A DNA stretch of 45,790 bases from an uncultured Prevotellaceae bacterium (GTDB lineage: Bacteria > Bacteroidota > Bacteroidia > Bacteroidales > Muribaculaceae): NCBI GenBank assembly GCA_947254205.1, contig CAMYCE010000006.1, positions 1 through 45,790 of the forward strand. Direction: 5' to 3'. Below, one piece after another: positions 41,943 through 45,790 of this stretch (positions are counted from its first letter, which is position 1; each line of letters starts with the position of its first letter). The notes below the pieces were generated by a model. That model saw nothing but the letters and a program-made list of their open reading frames with translations. It had not been told where the DNA came from and made no database searches. The translations under genes and the position numbers were made by a program.

Positions 41943-42413
41943 ATGGCTCTTGAAATCGAACATAAATATTTGGTCAAAGACCTTTCTTTTCAATCACTCG
42001 TCACCCAATCTCATGAAATAGCGCAAGGCTATCTCTCTCGCGACAAGGGGCGCACGGTGAGGGTGCGACTATGCGACAACCAAGGCTATATCACCATTAA
42101 AGGCCCCAACCAAGGAGTGACGCGTGAAGAATTTGAATATGCAATTCCTGCCAGCGATGCACACCAGCTACTCAAGCTGTGCCCTGCACCTGTGCTGAGC
42201 AAAACTCGCCACATCGTGATGCACGAGGGCAACCGCTGGGAGATCGATGTGTTTCACGATCAACTTCAAGGGCTCATTCTTGCCGAGATTGAAGTGCCCA
42301 ATGAAGACTACGCTTTCACACTGCCATCATTCATTGGGCGAGAAGTGAGTCACGACCGACGTTTTTATAATTCTTGCCTCAACACCTTTGAAGAATTAAA
42401 ATCGGCGCTCTAA
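41943..42413 (+). CDS. CYTH domain protein (triphosphate tunnel metalloenzyme family)
   Basis: A 156-residue single-domain protein. The family signature ExExK is EIEHKYLV at residues 4-11. Basic and acidic tunnel residues appear at GRTVRVRLCDNQGYITIKGP (about 32-52), EFEYAIP, LSKTRHIV (about 83), WEIDVFHD (about 98-105) and LILAEIEVPNED (about 110-120). Small bacterial members act on inorganic triphosphate or triphosphorylated molecules, with Mg2+ or Mn2+; the substrate here is unknown. The gene's 3' end overlaps the convergent rlmD gene by 18 bp. Confidence 0.9.
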   Translation: MALEIEHKYLVKDLSFQSLVTQSHEIAQGYLSRDKGRTVRVRLCDNQGYITIKGPNQGVTREEFEYAIPASDAHQLLKLCPAPVLSKTRHIVMHEGNRWEIDVFHDQLQGLILAEIEVPNEDYAFTLPSFIGREVSHDRRFYNSCLNTFEELKSAL

Positions 42414-43805
42414 GGCCACCACATTCTCCACATGTTGCGTGTGGGGGAACATGTCGACAGGCTGAATTTCAACCACTTTGTATTTACCGTCAAGCAATTG
42501 CAAGTCGCGAGCCTGTGTAGCAGGGTTGCAACTCACATAGACAATGCGACGAGGCTCGGCATTTAAAATCACATTCACTACATCTTCATGCATGCCTGCA
42601 CGAGGAGGGTCGATAATCATCACATCGGGCACACCATGCCGGGCAACAAAGTCATTGGTCAAAATATCCTTCATGTCGCCGGCATAGAACAACGTGTTGT
42701 CGATGCCATTTACACGGCTGTTGAGCTTGGCATCTTCAATGGCCTCGGGCACATATTCAATGCCCACCACCTGCAGGGCTTGGCGCGACACAAAATTGGC
42801 AATTGTGCCGGTGCCTGTGTAAAGGTCATAGACCAACTCGCTCCCTGTGAGTTGAGCCATGCGACGCGTCACTTTGTAGAGTTCATAGGCTTGCTCTGAA
42901 TTGGTTTGATAAAACGACTTGGGGCCAATTCTAAACTTGAGTCCTTCCATTTCCTCCTCAATATAGTCGCGTCCATAGTCGAGAATAAACTCTTGATCGC
43001 CAAGTGAGTCGTTGCGTTTGAGGTTCACCACATGCATCAAGCAGGTGATTGATGGAAATTTCTCATGAATAGCGTGCATCACATCGTTGATAGCGGCATT
43101 GTCGTCCTCGCCAAACACCACCACCAGCATGATTTCGCCGGTAGAGGCAACGCGTATCATCATCATGCGCATCAAGCCCGTGTTTTCACGCATGTCGAAG
43201 AAAGTGTAGCCCTTTGACAAGGCATAGTTGCGTATAAACAGGCGCAACTCGTTGTTGATATTGTCTTGAAGCCAGCACTTCTTGATGTCGAGCACCTTGT
43301 TAAAACCATTGGGAATGTGGAAGCCCACAGCATTGCGATCGGGAAACTCTACCCCACTTGCCAGCTGCTCGGCAGTGAGCCACATTTTATTGGAAAAGGT
43401 GAATTCCAATTTATTGCGATATTCCCGAGTTTTTTCAGAACCTAAAATGGGGTTGACCGGTGGCAACTCCACCTTGGCGATGCGTTGCAGGGCATCTTCA
43501 ACCTGTTGTTGCTTATATTGCAACTGGTGGTCATAGGGGATGTGCTGAAACTTGCACCCTCCACAAAATCCAAAATGCTCGCAAAAAGGCTCTGTTCTGA
43601 TGTCACTGGGCTTCACAAGCTCAATAATGTGTCCTTCGGCAAAGCTATGCTTCTTGCGATCAATCTTCACATTGGCAATATCGCCAGGGGCTCCAAATGG
43701 AATAAAGACAACAAGGTCGTTCCAGCGTGCCAAACTCTTGCCTTCGGCGGCAACTTTTGTTATTTCAAGCCCTTCGACAAGGGGTAAATCTTTTTTGCGA
43801 CTCAC
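42396..43805 (-). CDS. rlmD: 23S rRNA (uracil-5-)-methyltransferase RlmD
   Basis: A 469-residue SAM-dependent RNA methyltransferase. An N-terminal TRAM domain (about 5-60: GLEITKVAAEGKSLARWNDL) is followed by the iron-sulfur Cys cluster FCEHFGFCGGCKFQ (about 73-86). The catalytic domain has KSFYQTNSEQAYELYKVTRR (about 297), the SAM loop VYDLYTGTGTIANFVS (about 325), IIDPPRAGMHEDVV (about 396) and the catalytic Cys in RIVYVSCNPATQARDLQLLD (about 419). This layout is shared by RlmD, RlmCD and TrmA; the Bacteroidota members are called RlmD, though the target uridine is not provable here. The start is GTG (minus strand, 43805-43803). Confidence 0.92.
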   Translation of the reverse strand: MSRKKDLPLVEGLEITKVAAEGKSLARWNDLVVFIPFGAPGDIANVKIDRKKHSFAEGHIIELVKPSDIRTEPFCEHFGFCGGCKFQHIPYDHQLQYKQQQVEDALQRIAKVELPPVNPILGSEKTREYRNKLEFTFSNKMWLTAEQLASGVEFPDRNAVGFHIPNGFNKVLDIKKCWLQDNINNELRLFIRNYALSKGYTFFDMRENTGLMRMMMIRVASTGEIMLVVVFGEDDNAAINDVMHAIHEKFPSITCLMHVVNLKRNDSLGDQEFILDYGRDYIEEEMEGLKFRIGPKSFYQTNSEQAYELYKVTRRMAQLTGSELVYDLYTGTGTIANFVSRQALQVVGIEYVPEAIEDAKLNSRVNGIDNTLFYAGDMKDILTNDFVARHGVPDVMIIDPPRAGMHEDVVNVILNAEPRRIVYVSCNPATQARDLQLLDGKYKVVEIQPVDMFPHTQHVENVVALERRF

Positions 43806-43835
43806 AGCGATTAACGTTTAATTGTATAAAGTGTG

Positions 43836-43843
43836 CAAAGTTA
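43836..43843 (-). promoter_or_regulatory. -7 box of rlmD
   Basis: TAACTTTG on the minus strand, 30 nt before the GTG start at 43805. It marks the last clearly chromosomal element before the phage-like region. Confidence 0.6.
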
Positions 43844-43906
43844 CAAATTTTAGCCCAACTATGTGTTGCGCTATTCAAGAAACTTTTCAAGACAGCAAAT
43901 ATATAA

Positions 43907-44170
43907 TCCACAAAACGAAACGTTCCGAAAAAATAAAACGAAGCGTATCTATTTAACTTTTGTTTAGAAACAGGAAAGCGTGCTTAATTCGCTGAATATC
44001 AGCAAAATAAACTTAAAATGCTTTACATTATAAGGAAAAATTAAAGTAAAATCTTATCAATGTAAATTTTAACATTTGTATTATACTGATATTCAGATAG
44101 TTATATTATATTCTCGTGTAAACTTTAACATTTGCTTTTGTAAAGAAAAACGCTCCACAAAACGAAACGT
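43907..44170. repeat. Ordered cluster of direct and inverted repeats in a non-coding region
   Basis: Three repeat types are interleaved. Type A: TCCACAAAACGAAACGT at 43907-43923 and again at 44154-44170, with a partial copy AAAACGAAGCGT at 43935-43946. Type B: TGTAAATTTTAACATTTG at 44061-44078 and TGTAAACTTTAACATTTG at 44117-44134, one mismatch. Type C: CTGAATATCAG at 43992-44002 and its reverse complement CTGATATTCAG at 44086-44096. The whole 468-bp gap between rlmD and the small phage gene is AT-rich without a gene. Multiple protein-binding sites (transposase, recombinase or repressor) are the likely meaning. Confidence 0.75.
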
Positions 44171-44273
44171 ATAAAATTAGAATAGCGTTCAAATGCCATT
44201 CTAAGGCGTAAGCTATTGATTATCAACTATGTAAAAAATACGTTTTTCGTACGCCCATTTTTCATATATTTAT

Positions 44274-44492
44274 TCAAAAATCACGTTTGAGATAGTTATA
44301 AAAAGTACGCTCGCAAATGCCAAACAATGGGTATATATACACCCTCCATATATGGCGGTTGCTTACACCATCTTTAACATGTTTGTCATAAATGGCATTA
44401 ACTGCCTTAATACGTGTCTTATATGAGTTTCCTTTGGGAAGTGCATAACCCTTTACTTGGTTATATGTATTGCTTTCTTTAACTATGTTCAT
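44274..44492 (-). CDS. Small basic protein of the phage-like region, probable DNA-binding
   Basis: With the ATG at 44492 (MNIVKESNTYNQVKGYALPK) the protein has 72 residues. The sequence GNSYKTRIKAVNAIYDKHVK and IWRVYIYPLFGICERTFYNY suggests a small helical protein; GICERTFYNYLKR resembles a recognition helix. I do not recognise the family with certainty. The frame extends upstream to 44564, but that part crosses a perfect 11-bp inverted repeat and encodes no plausible N-terminus, so the short form is preferred. It is the last gene before the repeat-rich non-coding region. Confidence 0.55.
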   Translation of the reverse strand: MNIVKESNTYNQVKGYALPKGNSYKTRIKAVNAIYDKHVKDGVSNRHIWRVYIYPLFGICERTFYNYLKRDF

Positions 44493-44520
44493 AGCCTGAT
44501 TTATATTGTTTCCTTGAAAT

Positions 44521-44550
44521 ATCTTTGGCGGCGTAACAACCGCCAAAGAT
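44521..44550 (-). other. Hairpin between the capsid gene and the small downstream gene
   Basis: ATCTTTGGCGG (44521-44531) pairs perfectly with CCGCCAAAGAT (44540-44550), 8-nt loop. There is no T run after it on the minus strand. It lies between the capsid stop and the ATG at 44492, and could be a transcript processing, attenuation or stability element. Confidence 0.6.
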
Positions 44551-44575
44551 AAAAATAAACACACTAAACAGAATG

Positions 44576-45448
44576 TTATGCGGTTGCACTGATAATCGCC
44601 CCGACACCCTTTCCCCTGATAGGCAAAGCGATAAAACGCTTGTCAAAGCCGACAACCGTTCCACGCTCTTCGGGGTCATCATAACGGGCGTACATGTAGA
44701 TTTCACCGTCAGCTTTCATTACTTCATGTGCGTAAAATGCCACACTTGCAAACTGTTGCGTTTGCTCGTCATTATAGGCTACTTTTTCCCAATTCTCACC
44801 ACTTGCTTTGTAAGTGGGCATGAATGGGAACTGATAGCAGCCAAAGCCCGCAAACTTTGTCGGCTCGCCGTCTTTGATGTCCGTCAGTTCTTTAAACAGT
44901 TTCACGTCCTCAAGCAGCAAGTCCGTAACGTGCCGTGGGTGCAAGATGATATAACGGTCTTCCAACGGTATTAAAGCATCGTCAAAACGTTCTTTCAATG
45001 CCAACAAATCTTCGAACGTTATGCGCTTGCGCCCTCTTGCCGCTGCGCCTGTGGTAAGTACTAAAGGTGTCTCGTTTGTATCCTTGCTTGGCGCAAAAGC
45101 GTGGGCGGCCTTGCGCGCCGTTGTGGTTTGCAATGTGGAACGGTGTTGCCTGATAACACTGTCCAATTTGTCGTAACTGTACTCGATTGCATCAGGACGA
45201 CGGACAAGTGTGTTTTCCGTCTCGAACTTATCAAGTACGATAGCGTTGTCCTCATCCTCACGCCCAACAATCTTAATTGGGTATGTACTGTTGTTTATCA
45301 ATACCTTTGGGTCAATACCGGCAGATGGAAAATGAAGCATATCATTATCCACCAAGTCGGTAAAATCTTCAACCTTGTTAAGGAAACTTCTTTCAGGATA
45401 AAACCCTTCCTTGATTTGGCTTATCCAAATTTGTTTGTTTAGTGCCAT
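44576..45448 (-). CDS. Probable phage major capsid (coat) protein
   Basis: A 290-residue protein, soluble and without a signal peptide. The N-terminal arm MALNKQIWISQIKEGFYPER and SFLNKVEDFT, then mid-protein TFEDLLALKERFDDALIPLE and RYIILHPRHVTDLLLEDVKL, followed by FKELTDIKDGEPTKFAGFGC, YQFPFMPTYKA and a beta-rich end (MYARYDDPEERGTVVGFDKR, then GKGVGAIISATA), fit the coat proteins seen in Bacteroidales phages (HK97-like fold). A capsid protein is the best call, but I cannot check it. It lies 10 bp downstream of the small repeat-containing gene, so the two are co-transcribed. What is odd is that the genes after it end within 300 bp, with no portal, connector or tail gene on that side. Confidence 0.7.
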   Translation of the reverse strand: MALNKQIWISQIKEGFYPERSFLNKVEDFTDLVDNDMLHFPSAGIDPKVLINNSTYPIKIVGREDEDNAIVLDKFETENTLVRRPDAIEYSYDKLDSVIRQHRSTLQTTTARKAAHAFAPSKDTNETPLVLTTGAAARGRKRITFEDLLALKERFDDALIPLEDRYIILHPRHVTDLLLEDVKLFKELTDIKDGEPTKFAGFGCYQFPFMPTYKASGENWEKVAYNDEQTQQFASVAFYAHEVMKADGEIYMYARYDDPEERGTVVGFDKRFIALPIRGKGVGAIISATA

Positions 45449-45458
45449 ATTCTTTGAA

Positions 45459-45790
45459 TTAAATGTTTGACAATAGTTTCTCGTATTCTTCGGGGTGTTC
45501 TCTTAGATATTCGGGGTTATGCTTTCGGAGATAGTCAAGTGTATGCTTGCCACCGTTTCCCCCTCCTGAGATTGTGTTTTCTTTATCTATAAGTTCCGCA
45601 TATAGTTTCGGGTTCTTCATCAGTTCATTGGGGGCATATTTACGGTAATCTGTCAGCGTCCACCCTTTGCGGTCTTTGCTCAATATCTCGCTAATCTTCC
45701 TCATCTTTGGCATACTCCCCAATAGTAAAGAAAGCGTTTCAAGCCCCATTGTGTTGCCTACACGGGCAAATATTTCCTTTTGTGCATGCC
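45459..45790 (-). CDS. Small phage-region protein with duplicated motif (5' end beyond the window)
   Basis: The frame ends at 45459 and is still open at the right edge. The first internal ATG is at 45749, but translation continues upstream without a stop (HAQKEIFARVGNT before MGLETL), and the sequence reads as normal coding, so the true start is probably outside. The C-terminal half has two related units, YRKYAPNELMKNPKLYAELI and YLRKHNPEYLREHPEEYEKL, each with the pattern Y-x-RK-x-x-P-E-x-L-x-x-x-P-x-x-Y-x-x-L. They are joined by a Gly-rich linker (ISGGGNGGKH). Position just upstream of the capsid gene suggests a head-related protein such as a scaffold, which is inference. Confidence 0.6.
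   Translation of the reverse strand, partial: HAQKEIFARVGNTMGLETLSLLLGSMPKMRKISEILSKDRKGWTLTDYRKYAPNELMKNPKLYAELIDKENTISGGGNGGKHTLDYLRKHNPEYLREHPEEYEKLLSNI

Larger units (their letters stand above)
43907..45790. mobile_element. Edge of a prophage or phage satellite (continues beyond the window)
   Basis: This stretch lies after rlmD and holds a repeat-rich non-coding region plus three closely spaced minus-strand genes, including a probable capsid protein. It is the end of an element whose main body lies to the right. The left boundary should fall between the rlmD -7 box (43843) and the first repeats. I see no integrase, tRNA target or clear att core in this window, so element type and exact boundary are open. 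Confidence 0.6.

Noticed and set aside
43862..43866. TG dinucleotide as the exact end of a Mu-like element
   Set aside because: TG is too common; without the other end and a target duplication the position cannot be defended.
44492..44564. Longer N-terminus of the small phage-region protein with a hydrophobic start resembling a signal peptide
   Set aside because: The stretch spans a perfect hairpin directly after the capsid stop; the short basic protein from 44492 is more natural.

Overview
The window is a chromosomal segment of a Bacteroidales bacterium (phylum Bacteroidota), most like Muribaculaceae or Prevotellaceae; I cannot name the genus. The grounds are: many promoters carrying the Bacteroidota -7 box TAnnTTTG, often with a TTG about 20 nt upstream; little sign of Shine-Dalgarno sequences; large secreted proteins with type IX (Por)-like C-terminal tails; and lineage-typical families (DUF4836, DUF5686, DUF4924, FadL-like porin, Pif1 helicase fused to TPRs).

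Layout. 1-13.8 kb: a 1478-residue modular surface protein (minus), an ABC-F ATPase and a MATE transporter (plus), then a minus-strand group of a Pif1-like helicase with TPRs, a FadL/OmpP1-type porin and a Tyr/Trp/Gly-rich exported protein. 14.1-15.8 kb: a CvfB-like S1 RNA-binding protein, a YqaA-like membrane protein and the remnant of a HerA-like (DUF853/YjgR) ATPase. 16-19.8 kb: two adjacent secreted proteins, one LRR-like and one built from two copies of a beta-helix-like module, sharing the same C-terminal tail. 19.9-24.5 kb: overlapping patatin and GH13 genes, a lipoprotein with a GGGST linker, and PRPP synthetase. 24.7-29.4 kb: a TolB-like propeller protein coupled to a giant exported amidase. 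29.5-33.3 kb: Crp/Fnr regulator, DUF4924, rfbD and prfC. 33.4-35.6 kb: an AmgK-like sugar kinase fused to a RapZ C-terminal domain, followed by a MurU-like nucleotidyltransferase, suggesting cell-wall sugar salvage. 35.7-43.8 kb: DUF4836 lipoprotein, agmatine deiminase plus N-carbamoylputrescine amidase (agmatine to putrescine), DUF5686 outer-membrane protein, a CYTH protein and the RNA m5U methyltransferase RlmD.

From about 43.9 kb to the right edge the content becomes phage-like: an AT-rich non-coding stretch with an ordered set of short direct and inverted repeats, then (minus strand) a small basic protein, a probable major capsid protein and a small protein whose frame runs off the window. 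This looks like one end of a prophage or satellite that continues to the right.

Several genes start downstream of the longest open frame, because a promoter, terminator or signal peptide lies inside that frame; these starts are corrected and explained. The items most worth follow-up are the kinase-RapZ fusion with its MurU partner, the repeat cluster at the phage edge, the 20-bp palindrome that places two opposed -7 boxes side by side, and the DUF853 remnant. I saw no rRNA, tRNA, CRISPR array or complete insertion sequence.
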